Below, piece after piece: positions 20,339-30,214 of a stretch of DNA of 64,000 bases (position 1 is its first letter; each line of letters starts with the position of its first letter). Below the pieces are notes generated by a model. That model saw only the letters and a list, made by a program, of their open reading frames with translations, did no database searches and had not been told where the DNA came from. The stretch comes from Kosakonia sacchari SP1. Lineage in GTDB: Bacteria > Pseudomonadota > Gammaproteobacteria > Enterobacterales > Enterobacteriaceae. Location of the stretch: contig NZ_CP007215.2 of the NCBI RefSeq assembly GCF_000300455.3, positions 1,860,001-1,924,000 of the forward strand, written 5' to 3'. The translations under genes and the position numbers were made by a program.

Positions 20339-20351
20339 TTCGCAACCGCTT

Positions 20352-20379
20352 AAAAAGGCATCTTCGGATGCCTTTTTTT
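20352..20379 (+). terminator. Terminator after third flagellin gene
   Basis: A GGCATC-TTCG-GATGCC stem with a UUCG-type tetraloop, flanked by an A-run and a T-run. It should separate the flagellin array from the downstream glycosyltransferase genes. Confidence 0.93.
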
Positions 20380-20520
20380 ATCTGCAATCGCCAGATATGA
20401 CACCTTTTCTGTTAGCTGTTTTGCCTCTCGATCTTTCTTTCGTCCTCCAGAATATTGCATAACGACAGGAACGCCTTTTGCTATCACCCGATGGCTTGCG
20501 CGGTGATATGAGGATGAAAG

Positions 20521-23500
20521 ATGCAAAGCATACTAATCAGCGTTGATCAATTTGACGCGTTTACCCCCCATACCTCTGAACTTATCGATATCGCAGACGC
20601 CTTGCTGGCCAAAGGCTGGCGCGTGGATGTCATTAGCTCAACCGCCGGGCAGAAATTAACGAATGAAATAGCACGCCTGAGCGCGACAGGGCGTTTTACT
20701 GTCATCACCGAAAAGCAGGGGGCGCTGGAAACCTACTACAACGCCATCTGGATCTATCGCGGTTTCTTTAGCGAAAAGTTACTTGATGCTATAGAAGCCG
20801 GGAAACTCGACGGTGCGATGATTTTCCGCCATTTCAGCGATTACAACGATCTCTACTTGCCGTGGGGCGTGGCGCTGGAAAACCAGTTTGCCGCGCTGAC
20901 GCTGGATCTCTCCGCGCGCACGTCAGCCATCTTGCTACAGACCGGTGTGGAGAGCGCACAGCTCAAACATTTACCGTGGTCAGTACCGGCCAGCTTTGGC
21001 GCATTTACCCGCACGCGCGACGCGCAAACCTTGTCTCGCGTTCTTTATATAGCGGGCAAAATGTCGGCGGAAATGTATGAAGTTCAACAGCAGGCGAGGG
21101 AGGCGGGCATCCAGATCGAGTGGTTCGATCTGAGCCAGCAGCTACAACGCCTCGAACCAGCCTGGCTGGAACAGTATGACGTGATCATCGGTAATGACGA
21201 AAGCGTGGCGAAAGCGCTGACGCTTGGGATCCCGCTGTTCCTGGTTAACGAAGGTTACGTTGAAGGTTATCTGAATGCCGATAACCTGGCGCGTCATGAA
21301 GCCGATCATTTCTGCGCGGTGACGCTACACAACTGCCCGGATGCCAATGAATGGGTGGAACTGCTGCAAAGCGGTTATGCCAGCGCGCGCGAGTGGGCGC
21401 TGGCGCAGCGTGCGACGTTTGTCAGTAAATGGACGCTGGATACCGCGCTGGAGGCGATTTTTACATTGCCGCTGGTGGAAAAATCCCGCCAGTTGGACAA
21501 CAAATCACGTTATACGCTGAATTTCCACAGTAAAGCGGTGCTGGCGCAGCAGCAGACCAGCGAGTACTCCTTCAGCCGCTGGCTGGAGGATCGCCAGATT
21601 AGCGATGCGCGACGCCAAGCGCTGCTCTCTTTCGCCAGCGCAAACCCGGATAAAGCCAGTATTGGTGTGATTATCCTTGGCGATAACGACCTCAGCGCGC
21701 AGACCAGACGCTCTGTGGAAAGCCAGTCGCTGGCTGCCGCCAGTATTGATGTCATTGCCGATGATAACGCCTGGCCTGCGGCAGTAAATGCGCTGCTAAG
21801 TACGCGGAATGCCGACGCGCTGTTACTGATTCCTGCCGGTTTTACGCTGCGAGACGATGCGTTGTTGCGCTTTGCCGAACAACGGATGCAGCAACAAAAT
21901 GCCTGGCTGTTTTACTGCGATGAAATGACGCGCGCGGAAAACGGCGAACCGATCCTGACGCTGCGCCCTGATGTCAATATTGACCTGCTGCGCGGCGTGC
22001 CGTATGTCGGCCGCGTTCTGCTTTTTTCGCGCGATATTGCCCGCCAGCTCGGTGGCCTGAACAGCCAATACCCGTTTGCTTCGATGATCGATCTGCTATG
22101 GCGTTTTGTTGAAGGACAGGGAACACCGGCGCTGGGCCGCGTTGCCGAAGTGCTGGTGGAAAACCCGGAAGCGGCGTCGTGCTGGAGCGAAAACACGGCG
22201 ATGGTGGCCGAATGCGAACAGATTTTACTGGCGCACCTGCAACGGCTTGGCATTCAGGCCTCGCTGGAAGAGGGATTAGCGGCGAACATTAAACGCCTGC
22301 GCTACCACTGGGACGCAAAGCCGCTGGTGTCGATCATTATTCCCACCCGCGATCGCGTCGCGCTGCTCAAACGCTGTATTGAAAGTTTAATGGAGAAGAC
22401 GCGTTATCAGCACTATGAGCTGTTGATTGTTGATAACCAGTCGGTGGAAGAGGATGCCTGCCGTTTTCTCGATGATCTGGCGGCACTGGGCATCGATCAG
22501 GTGCGTATTTTGCGCTACGACGCGCCGTTTAACTTTGCCGAAATCAACAACGCTGCGGCGCAACAGGCGCGCGGTGAGGTGCTGGTGTTCCTCAATAATG
22601 ATTGTGAAATTATTGATGGCGGCTGGCTTGATGCCTTGCTGGAGCAGACGTTACGCCCGGAAGTGGGGCTAGTTGGCGCGCGTCTGGAGTATCAGGATGG
22701 CCGTATTCAGCACGGCGGCTTTTTGCTCGGCGTGCAGCATGGTGTGGAGGTGGCGTTTGACAGTGCCGATAGTGAAAGCAACGGCTTCCAGCACTATCTG
22801 AAAACGCCGCGTAACCTGGCGGCGGTAAGCGCTTCCTGCATGATGGTGCGCAAAGAGGTCTTTTTTGCCCTCAACGGTTTTAATCAGGAAACCTATCCGC
22901 TCTATTTCGCCGATGTCGATCTTGGGTTACGCGCGCAGCAGCAGGGGTATCTCAATGTCTGGACACCGTATGCCCGTGTGAAACATATGGGCGGTGCCAC
23001 TCGTTTACTGGGCGATAAGTTCCATGTACAGGAGCGCCCGTTACTAACGGATTTTGCCACGCTGCGTAATGAGTGGCGGCAAGGTCTGCTCGCAGAACCG
23101 TCATACCACCCGTTAATGCAAAAAGCGGGGCAGGCGTTCACGCTCAGCGCGAGCCTGGCGCGCTTGCATCAGCCGTTGCCGGGACGCCCGCTGCCGGTGG
23201 TGCTGGCGCACCATGTTAACTGGGTCGGCGGTGGGCACCACCGGGTGATGCAACCCTTCAAAGCGCTGGAGCGCCATTTAATGATTGAAGGTGGCCTGAC
23301 CAACTCCATTCCTGGTGTGATGGAAGCCGCGCAGCAGCAGCCGGATGTCATTTTGCTGGAGCTGATTACCGGCAGCCGTTTCCCACAGATTATTCAGCAG
23401 TTACGCAGCACCAGTAATGCCAAAATCGTGCTCGAATATGATGACTACCTGCTCAATGTGCCGATCAAAAATGGCTCCCGTCAGCACTTCCCGCAGCAAA

Positions 23501-24168
23501 TGGTGAAGAACTTTCGCAAAGTTGTCGACAGCGCCGACTGGCTGGTGGTCTCCACCGCGCCGCTGGCGGACGCCTACAGCCGTTTCCACAGCGACATCCG
23601 CATTGCGCAAAACCGCCTTGCGCCCAACCAGTGGGAACATCTGTGTAGCGAACGTGGCACGGGCAAAAAAGTGCGTGTTGGTTGGGCTGGCGGCAGTTCT
23701 CATACCGGCGATCTGGAGATCTTATTGCCGCTGATTAAAGAACTGGAAGGGAAGGTTGAATGGGTCTTTATGGGCATGAAGCCGCGCAATGTCCGCTGTG
23801 AATTCCACCCCGGCGTGCCGTTTGAAATGTACCCGGAAAAACTGGCCAGCCTCAATCTCGACCTCGCGCTGGTGCCGCTGGAAATTAATCAATTCAACGA
23901 ATGTAAGAGCAACCTGCGTCTGCTGGAGATCGGCACCTGCGGTGTGCCGATCATCGCCACCGACATTGTGCCTTACCGTTGCGATCTGCCGGTTACGCTG
24001 GTGGAAAACCGCTTCAAAGACTGGATGAACGCGGTTCAGGCCTATATCAATGATGCCGATTTACGTCATCGCCAGGGCGATGCGCTGCGTGAAGCGGTGC
24101 TGAATAACTGGTATTTGCGCGGCGCAGGTTTGGATGACTGGCAGCAGGGCTGGTTACCGAAAGCATAA
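20521..24168 (+). CDS. Multidomain glycosyltransferase, probable flagellin glycosylation
   Basis: A 1215-residue cytoplasmic protein with at least three parts. The N-terminal ~310 residues look like a GT-B/TagB-like fold. A complete GT2 (GT-A) domain spans about residues 600-850: it opens PLVSIIIPTRDR, has the metal-binding NND (FLNNDCEII) near residue 690 and an acidic DVDLGLR motif near 793. A C-terminal GT-B-like domain from about 1030 contains VRVGWAGGSSHTGD and ends with the NLRLLEIGTCGVPII pattern of GT4-like enzymes. AGGA lies 6 bases before the ATG. Its place just after the flagellins suggests it attaches and extends a flagellin glycan. The sugar and linkage cannot be read from sequence. 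Confidence 0.85.
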   Translation: MQSILISVDQFDAFTPHTSELIDIADALLAKGWRVDVISSTAGQKLTNEIARLSATGRFTVITEKQGALETYYNAIWIYRGFFSEKLLDAIEAGKLDGAMIFRHFSDYNDLYLPWGVALENQFAALTLDLSARTSAILLQTGVESAQLKHLPWSVPASFGAFTRTRDAQTLSRVLYIAGKMSAEMYEVQQQAREAGIQIEWFDLSQQLQRLEPAWLEQYDVIIGNDESVAKALTLGIPLFLVNEGYVEGYLNADNLARHEADHFCAVTLHNCPDANEWVELLQSGYASAREWALAQRATFVSKWTLDTALEAIFTLPLVEKSRQLDNKSRYTLNFHSKAVLAQQQTSEYSFSRWLEDRQISDARRQALLSFASANPDKASIGVIILGDNDLSAQTRRSVESQSLAAASIDVIADDNAWPAAVNALLSTRNADALLLIPAGFTLRDDALLRFAEQRMQQQNAWLFYCDEMTRAENGEPILTLRPDVNIDLLRGVPYVGRVLLFSRDIARQLGGLNSQYPFASMIDLLWRFVEGQGTPALGRVAEVLVENPEAASCWSENTAMVAECEQILLAHLQRLGIQASLEEGLAANIKRLRYHWDAKPLVSIIIPTRDRVALLKRCIESLMEKTRYQHYELLIVDNQSVEEDACRFLDDLAALGIDQVRILRYDAPFNFAEINNAAAQQARGEVLVFLNNDCEIIDGGWLDALLEQTLRPEVGLVGARLEYQDGRIQHGGFLLGVQHGVEVAFDSADSESNGFQHYLKTPRNLAAVSASCMMVRKEVFFALNGFNQETYPLYFADVDLGLRAQQQGYLNVWTPYARVKHMGGATRLLGDKFHVQERPLLTDFATLRNEWRQGLLAEPSYHPLMQKAGQAFTLSASLARLHQPLPGRPLPVVLAHHVNWVGGGHHRVMQPFKALERHLMIEGGLTNSIPGVMEAAQQQPDVILLELITGSRFPQIIQQLRSTSNAKIVLEYDDYLLNVPIKNGSRQHFPQQMVKNFRKVVDSADWLVVSTAPLADAYSRFHSDIRIAQNRLAPNQWEHLCSERGTGKKVRVGWAGGSSHTGDLEILLPLIKELEGKVEWVFMGMKPRNVRCEFHPGVPFEMYPEKLASLNLDLALVPLEINQFNECKSNLRLLEIGTCGVPIIATDIVPYRCDLPVTLVENRFKDWMNAVQAYINDADLRHRQGDALREAVLNNWYLRGAGLDDWQQGWLPKA

Positions 24169-24215
24169 TTTTCTCTGCCAGGCCGGCGGGCCTGGCAAAC
24201 GTTCAAGGAATATCG

Positions 24216-27200
24216 ATGAATAATCTCGCCCAGTACCCCTATCTGATTGTGGCACCCGATTACTCGGAGGCGTCTGCCGGGATACAAGTGCTGCATTTTT
24301 TTTGCCAGACCATAAACAACTCGGGCGGCAAAGCGTGGATTGTGGGCGGGACGGTTAATCCAAAATGGAATACGCCGCGTCTTACGGAAAATGATTACGC
24401 GCAATTACAGAAGTCAGGCGAACCGTGGATTGCAGTCTACCCGGAAGTAACGAGTGGCAACCCGCTGCGTGCGCCGGTAGTGGCGCGCTATATGCTCAAC
24501 AGAGAAGGGGTGATGAATGGCAATCGCCTCGACTTTTCGCCTGATGATCTATTTTTCTGGTATCGCGTGGAGTTTGCTGAAAAAGAGTATCAACCGGCGC
24601 TGTTAAATATTGAGAATTACGATCTCGAGCTGTTCCAGGATGATAATCCGCATAAGGATCTGGACTTACTTTATATTAACCGCTTACCCGCCAGCGTTAT
24701 TGAATATGACAAATTGCCGAAAAATCTGACGGTACTGAGTATGCAAAATCCACTGCCGCTCGAAGAACTGGCAAAAGTTCTCAAGCGCGGACGCGTGTTA
24801 TATACCTATGAATCTTCCGGGACCTGTCTGCTGGCTAACTTATGTGGTTGCCCGGTCGTTGGGTTAATCGCGCCAGGTTACGAAAGCTATGCATTAAGTG
24901 AAAAAACGATACGTGAAAACGGCAATGCAGGTTATACGCTGGTGAATACCCCGGAAGCTATCGAACACGCACGCGAAAACCTGTATAAATCGCGCGAGCA
25001 ATTATTGTTGAGACGCGAACGATCGCTGGTGCAATTCAGGGACTTCATAGAAAAAACACAACGTAAAGCGCAAGAAAAAGCACAACAACATTACCGCAAT
25101 ACGTTTCAGGGGTGGCTTGAAAATAGCGTGGCGGAAAAATGCATTGATACGCGCTCTTCACTGGCGTTGCTGTTCGTTATTCTCAATCCGCACGGCGACA
25201 GCGCCGCTGTTAATATCACCGTGGATTCTTTACGTGGACAATTAGGCAATTTGCCGAATGCCCGCATCCTTCTCGTGCAGGATGGTGTTCATCACGACGC
25301 AACGGATAACTCCCTCTCGGTTGTCGATTTTCAGCATTACCAGCACAATCTTGCAAACCTGGTCCAGACCGCTGCTGCCGACTGGTTACAGGTGGTTCCT
25401 GCCGGTGTGACTTACACGCAAGACAGCGTGTATCGGTTAGCACTGACACTGCAAGAGTGCTCCGGTGCGCAGGCTATTTATGCTGATGAAGCCGTTAAGC
25501 ATGCGAATTCAGTAACGCATTTTTTCAAGCCAGAATTTAATCTCGATCTCTTTTTCAGCGCGCCGTCCCGTTATTTACAACGGGTTTTCTTTCGCGCGTC
25601 GGCATGGCTGGAATGCGGTGGCTGGGATAATAACGCAGGGGCGGCTTTTGAATTCGATCTCATCACAAAATTGATTGCTCGTTATGATATCGCCGCTATT
25701 GGTCATTATGCGGATATCGTCAATATTGTTGACGAGAATATGCTCACTCCTGCAAGCATTGAGACTGAAGGCGGCATCGTCGGGACGTTCGCCGCGCAGC
25801 GTCATTTGCCAGTAGATCATGTGGAGTATAGCGACGGTATCGCGTGGCGGATCCATTACCCCCTGAATAATATAGGGCGGGTGAGTATTATCTTAACCCA
25901 TAATCATGATGCTAATTTAATGACGCGCTGTATCGCGTCGCTGGTGGATAACACCGACTGGCATGATTTCGACATTATTATCCCCGTGATAAATACCACC
26001 GACCAAATTGTTTTGCAGACCGCGCGGGAAGTTGAAAAACTGTTACCCGGCAAGGTTCAGGTGCTTGAGCTGAATAACTGCAGTGAGGTGCAGGCGATAA
26101 ATATTGCTGCGTCACACGCTGCGGGCGCGTCTTTGTTGTTATTAGACGTAAGATCGGTTTTCGTCTTAAAAAGCTGGTTAAACACCTTACTCAATCCGAT
26201 GGTGCGCCCGGAAGTGGCGTGTAGCGGGCCGAAGATCATTAGCTTTGATAAAAAGCTTATCAGCGCAGGAATGATTGTTGGCGCGGATAACGGCATTGCG
26301 AATGTCGGTGCCGGAGAAGACTGGCAATCTTTCGGCTATCAGGCACGTTATCAGTGTGAACAAAACTATTCCGTGCTTAATAGCCTGTGTCTGCTTATCA
26401 AAAGAGAATGTTTCACGCAGGCCGGCGGGCTGGATGAAAAATACACGTCGCTAGAAGTGAGTTCAGCCGCGTTTTGCCTTGCTGTGCAAAAAATGGGCTA
26501 CGTTTCTGTCTGGTCGCCGTATAGCATCATTGCCACGGATAATTATCGCTTTATGGAGAGCGAGTATCAGCAATCCCTGTTATCGCAAATGACCGCGTTG
26601 ATGGGGGATTTCACCGGGGTATTTGCAGGCGATCCCGCGTATAGCAAGTCTTTATCGTTGAGTTCGCCACTCTTTACGCTGGACGCCAGCGTTACACAAC
26701 ACCGCTTATGTGTAAGCCCGACACAAACGCCGGTGGTATTGCTGGTATTACGTTCGCAGACGGTTTATACGAAGCGCTTAACGGACTATTTCCGCCTGAT
26801 GCAGGAAGCCGGCGAGATCGCACTCATTATCAACGATGCTTTGCCTGCGCTACCGGCGCTACTCAGAATGCGTCCCGCCATCACCATTTTGGATGCTCAG
26901 TTTAGTGAAAGTGATATCAGCACCGTGACGCAGTTTCGCGCGCTGACGGGGAAGGTTGTGTATTGTCTTTTCGATGAAAATGCGGAGCCGCTGATTGCAC
27001 GCCAGAATAGCCAACATCTGCCGTTTGATCGCTGGCTGGTATTAAATTCCGCGCTGGAAAAATGGGGACGGAGTAAGGGGCTGGACGTTCTGCGAATCCC
27101 TGATTATCTCCCGCCGGCATGGTTTTCACAGGATAAAGCCGTTGCGGTGAATGCTCCACGCCGCGTGTTATGCCCTGTTTTTTCTCTCACCGGCAAAGAG

Positions 27201-27656
27201 CGGGATTTCATCTGGCAGTTGATCGAAAAAACGCATCACATTGTTGACTGGTATATTTTTGGCGAGTGCCCAGCCAACTGGTACCCGCTGGTGAAGGGCA
27301 CCTTCAGATACCATGCTAATCCTGTCTCGGTTGAGACGCTGGATACGCTGAGCCCGGATGCAGTGATTTTGTTCCGCGATAATAATCATGAGCATCGGTT
27401 TGCGGATAGTTATGCCGTGTTGCAGTATGCCGCACGAAATATCACCGTTATTTGCAGCGATTTCCCTTGTTTCAGCGAATATGACTTCGCGACGAAACTG
27501 AAACCTAAAATGGCACTGTGGACGCAGGCCATCGAAGAATTCGCTACTCAAGGCAACGCCGCCTGCGAGAATCAAGAGCAAATCAACCCTCTGTTTAAAG
27601 ATCGCTATCTCTTTGACGAACCGCGCCAACAAGCGCTGCTCGCCATGCTGAAATAA
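24216..27656 (+). CDS. Large glycosyltransferase-like protein with degenerate GT2 domain
   Basis: An 1146-residue protein starting 47 bases after the previous gene, with a good AAGGA site. The N-terminal ~290 residues resemble a GT-B-like domain (YESSGTCLLANLCGCPVVG near residue 200). GT2-like segments follow, one opening RVSIILTHNHDANLMTRCI near residue 553. Where the neighbour has NND, this protein reads LDVRS. The neighbour's DVDLGLR region aligns to a stretch without acidic catalytic residues. The C-terminal ~290 residues resemble the neighbour's C-terminal domain. It is probably a diverged partner or scaffold, or acts only through its outer domains. Codon use is AT-richer than in the first glycosyltransferase. 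Confidence 0.75.
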   Translation: MNNLAQYPYLIVAPDYSEASAGIQVLHFFCQTINNSGGKAWIVGGTVNPKWNTPRLTENDYAQLQKSGEPWIAVYPEVTSGNPLRAPVVARYMLNREGVMNGNRLDFSPDDLFFWYRVEFAEKEYQPALLNIENYDLELFQDDNPHKDLDLLYINRLPASVIEYDKLPKNLTVLSMQNPLPLEELAKVLKRGRVLYTYESSGTCLLANLCGCPVVGLIAPGYESYALSEKTIRENGNAGYTLVNTPEAIEHARENLYKSREQLLLRRERSLVQFRDFIEKTQRKAQEKAQQHYRNTFQGWLENSVAEKCIDTRSSLALLFVILNPHGDSAAVNITVDSLRGQLGNLPNARILLVQDGVHHDATDNSLSVVDFQHYQHNLANLVQTAAADWLQVVPAGVTYTQDSVYRLALTLQECSGAQAIYADEAVKHANSVTHFFKPEFNLDLFFSAPSRYLQRVFFRASAWLECGGWDNNAGAAFEFDLITKLIARYDIAAIGHYADIVNIVDENMLTPASIETEGGIVGTFAAQRHLPVDHVEYSDGIAWRIHYPLNNIGRVSIILTHNHDANLMTRCIASLVDNTDWHDFDIIIPVINTTDQIVLQTAREVEKLLPGKVQVLELNNCSEVQAINIAASHAAGASLLLLDVRSVFVLKSWLNTLLNPMVRPEVACSGPKIISFDKKLISAGMIVGADNGIANVGAGEDWQSFGYQARYQCEQNYSVLNSLCLLIKRECFTQAGGLDEKYTSLEVSSAAFCLAVQKMGYVSVWSPYSIIATDNYRFMESEYQQSLLSQMTALMGDFTGVFAGDPAYSKSLSLSSPLFTLDASVTQHRLCVSPTQTPVVLLVLRSQTVYTKRLTDYFRLMQEAGEIALIINDALPALPALLRMRPAITILDAQFSESDISTVTQFRALTGKVVYCLFDENAEPLIARQNSQHLPFDRWLVLNSALEKWGRSKGLDVLRIPDYLPPAWFSQDKAVAVNAPRRVLCPVFSLTGKERDFIWQLIEKTHHIVDWYIFGECPANWYPLVKGTFRYHANPVSVETLDTLSPDAVILFRDNNHEHRFADSYAVLQYAARNITVICSDFPCFSEYDFATKLKPKMALWTQAIEEFATQGNAACENQEQINPLFKDRYLFDEPRQQALLAMLK

Positions 27657-27676
27657 TGCGTAATTTTGCGGCGATG

Positions 27677-27707
27677 AAACCCGGTGGTGTGACATTACCG
27701 GGTTTTT
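27677..27707 (+). terminator. Terminator after the glycosyltransferase pair
   Basis: A perfect 9-bp stem (27677-27685 with 27697-27705) with an 11-base loop and five T residues. It makes the following four sugar genes a separate transcription unit. Confidence 0.82.
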
Positions 27708-27880
27708 CGCTGAATAGCTGATTACGCAAGCCCAGCCCTTTTCCACCGCCTGCGCAGACCCTGCCAGTTTACCTTTAGCACTGAGGGGAAAAGCGCAACA
27801 AAATGCCCCCTGTTTCACCGATAGCTCGCCAGGCGCGTCGTTATGATGAACAGATAATTCCTACGCGCGCAGGTTTGTCT

Positions 27881-29035
27881 ATGGACAATAATATCTTTGT
27901 AACCAGCCCTCTTTTGCCACCGCTGGAAGAGTTTATTCCTTACCTTGAGAAGATCTGGAACAACCGGATCCTCACGAACGGTGGTGTTTTCCATCAGGAA
28001 CTTGAAGAGGCGCTGGCAAGTTACCTGGGCGTGAAATATGTCTGCTTATTCGCCAACGGTACGCTGGCGCTGCTCACCGCACTGCAGGCGCTCCGCGTCA
28101 CCGGCGAGGTCATCACCACGCCTTACTCCTTTGTTGCCACCTCCCATACCCTCTTATGGAATGGCCTGACGCCGGTTTTCGCCGACATCGATCCGCAAAC
28201 TTACAATATCAATCCTGAGCGTGTCGAAGAGCTGATCACCCCGCAGACCACGGCGATTATGCCGGTTCACTGCTACGGCATTCCCTGCGATGTGGACAAA
28301 ATCCAGCAAGTCGCGGATATCTACGGCCTGAAAGTGATCTATGACGCGGCGCACGCGTTTGGCGTGAAGAAAAACGGCGTCAGTATTTTGAATCACGGGG
28401 ATTTGTCAGTGCTGAGCTTCCACGCAACGAAAGTGTTTAACACCTTCGAAGGCGGCGCGATTATTTGCCACGATGCGCGTACCAAGCAGCGCATTGATTA
28501 TTTGAAAAACTTCGGTTTTGCCGGGGAAACGCGCGTTGTCGCCCCTGGTATCAATGCCAAAATGAACGAAGTTGAAGCGGCGTTCGGCTTGTTGCAGCTT
28601 AAACATATCGATCAGGCGCTGGCCGATCGCCAGGCGCTTTACCAGCATTATGTGGAATTACTGCAGGGAATCGACGGCGTTCGTCTGCTGGATGTACCTG
28701 CTGATGTGACATGGAACCATGCCTACTTCCCGGTTTTGATTGAGCCGGAGTTCGGTATCGATCGCGACTCGCTTTATGACGTGCTGAAAAATGCCGGTAT
28801 TTTAACGCGGCGCTATTTCTACCCGCTGATTAGCTCCTTCAGTATGTATCGCGGGCTTGCTTCCTCGCAGAAAGAGAACTTGCCGTGCGCGAATGTTATC
28901 GCTGACAAAGTGCTGTGCTTGCCGATTTATCCGGGGCTGGCGCGCGAAGATCAACAGCGTATTACTGACATCATTCGTGGTGTCGCCGCAACCGCAACAC
29001 CCGCTGCGGCAGTTATTTCGCTGGAGGGTGCATGA
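27881..29035 (+). CDS. DegT/DnrJ/EryC1/StrS-family PLP-dependent sugar aminotransferase
   Basis: A 384-residue enzyme that probably transfers an amino group from glutamate to a keto sugar nucleotide. The first segment (TSPLLPPLEEFIPYLEKIW) and GVKYVCLFANGTLAL are typical of the family. DAAHAFG carries the PLP-interacting Asp. SFHATKVFNTFEGGA carries the Schiff-base Lys. I chose the ATG at 27881 because homologues begin near this point; an in-frame ATG 26 codons upstream adds a non-conserved extension. It opens a four-gene unit and overlaps the next gene by 4 bases. Confidence 0.88.
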   Translation: MDNNIFVTSPLLPPLEEFIPYLEKIWNNRILTNGGVFHQELEEALASYLGVKYVCLFANGTLALLTALQALRVTGEVITTPYSFVATSHTLLWNGLTPVFADIDPQTYNINPERVEELITPQTTAIMPVHCYGIPCDVDKIQQVADIYGLKVIYDAAHAFGVKKNGVSILNHGDLSVLSFHATKVFNTFEGGAIICHDARTKQRIDYLKNFGFAGETRVVAPGINAKMNEVEAAFGLLQLKHIDQALADRQALYQHYVELLQGIDGVRLLDVPADVTWNHAYFPVLIEPEFGIDRDSLYDVLKNAGILTRRYFYPLISSFSMYRGLASSQKENLPCANVIADKVLCLPIYPGLAREDQQRITDIIRGVAATATPAAAVISLEGA

Positions 29036-30204
29036 CAGCCACGCGTACGGCGATGATCCTCGATGCGGGATTTGCCTCATTGCCTTTACAACGGGCGATC
29101 AAAACGGCGGGCTTTACCACGCTGGTGTGCAGCGGTAAGCCGCACGATGCAGGAATGAAATCTGCTGATATTGCCAAAGTCCAAAATTATGCTGATTGCG
29201 ATGCGGTGTTAGCGATCGCACGTGAATACAAAATTGCGGCCATTACGCCTGGCGTTACCGATGTCTCGTACCTGACGGGGAGCCGCGTTGCCGCCGAACT
29301 GGGCCTGCCCGGTTTCGACACGCCTGATGTCAGCGACACGCTTTTTCTGAAAGATCGCTTCCGCGTCTGGGCAGAGCAGCAGGGGTATCCGATCCCGCGT
29401 GCGGTAAGAGGTGCTGAAGAAGCGCGTCATCTCCCGTTTCCGTTGCTGGTAAAACCGATTGATGCTTATAGCGGCATCGGGATTACCCTGGTGCAGCAGG
29501 CCGCAGAACTTGACGATGCGGTGGCAAAAGCCCGTAGCGCTTCGCAAAACGGCGAGTGCGTGATTGAAACCTTTTGCCAGGGCGCGCTCTACAGCCACTC
29601 CGCGTTTATCCGCGGTGGGGAGATTGTCTGCGAATTTTTTGTCGATGAGTTCTGCACCGTTTATCCCTGGCAGGTCAACAGCAGCAGCTTGAGTCTTTCC
29701 CTGACCGAAAGCATGCGTGATCGCGTCAGCGAATGTATGCAAACCCTGGTGCGCCAGCTTCAACTGGTCGACGGTTTGCTGCATACCCAGTTTATTGCCA
29801 ATGACAACGATTTTTGGCTTATCGAACTTACCCGGCGCTGCCCGGGCGATCTCTATTCCCGTTTAATTGAGCTTTCAACCGGCGTTGATTATTCCAGCGA
29901 GTTTGTCGCCCCGTTCCTCGGTTGTCAGCACGCTACCGCATTTTTAGCGCGGCGACCTGCGCACCTTCGTGCCATTGCACGGCACACTATTTCCAGCGAC
30001 GTCGATACCCATTTTACCGGCTACCTTTTCGCGCCGCTGGCGGCACGCATTATCGAAACTATTCCGCTGAAATTGCCTGGCGATCGGCTGGAACCCGCGC
30101 CGCGTGACAGGGCTGGGTTGGTGTTTGCTGAATTTGATGATGTTGCCGAACTGGCGCGTCTGACGCCGCAGCTTAAAAACTATTTTTCTTTTAAAACGAC
30201 GTAA
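29032..30204 (+). CDS. ATP-grasp domain enzyme (carboxylate-amine ligase type)
   Basis: A 390-residue ATP-grasp protein. Residues 1-110 form a preATP-grasp Rossmann-like domain (MILDAGFASLPLQRAIK). LLVKPIDAYSGIGITLV near residue 143 has the ATP-binding Lys and glycine-rich loop, and WLIELTRRCPGD near 265 has the metal-binding Glu. Enzymes of this type join a carboxylate to an amine using ATP. Next to a sugar aminotransferase, the simplest idea is that it acylates the new amino group with an amino acid or other acid; this is inference. It starts inside the upstream gene (ATGA overlap) after a GGAGGG site. Confidence 0.82.
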   Translation: MTATRTAMILDAGFASLPLQRAIKTAGFTTLVCSGKPHDAGMKSADIAKVQNYADCDAVLAIAREYKIAAITPGVTDVSYLTGSRVAAELGLPGFDTPDVSDTLFLKDRFRVWAEQQGYPIPRAVRGAEEARHLPFPLLVKPIDAYSGIGITLVQQAAELDDAVAKARSASQNGECVIETFCQGALYSHSAFIRGGEIVCEFFVDEFCTVYPWQVNSSSLSLSLTESMRDRVSECMQTLVRQLQLVDGLLHTQFIANDNDFWLIELTRRCPGDLYSRLIELSTGVDYSSEFVAPFLGCQHATAFLARRPAHLRAIARHTISSDVDTHFTGYLFAPLAARIIETIPLKLPGDRLEPAPRDRAGLVFAEFDDVAELARLTPQLKNYFSFKTT

Positions 30205-30214
30205 GGACCGGATT

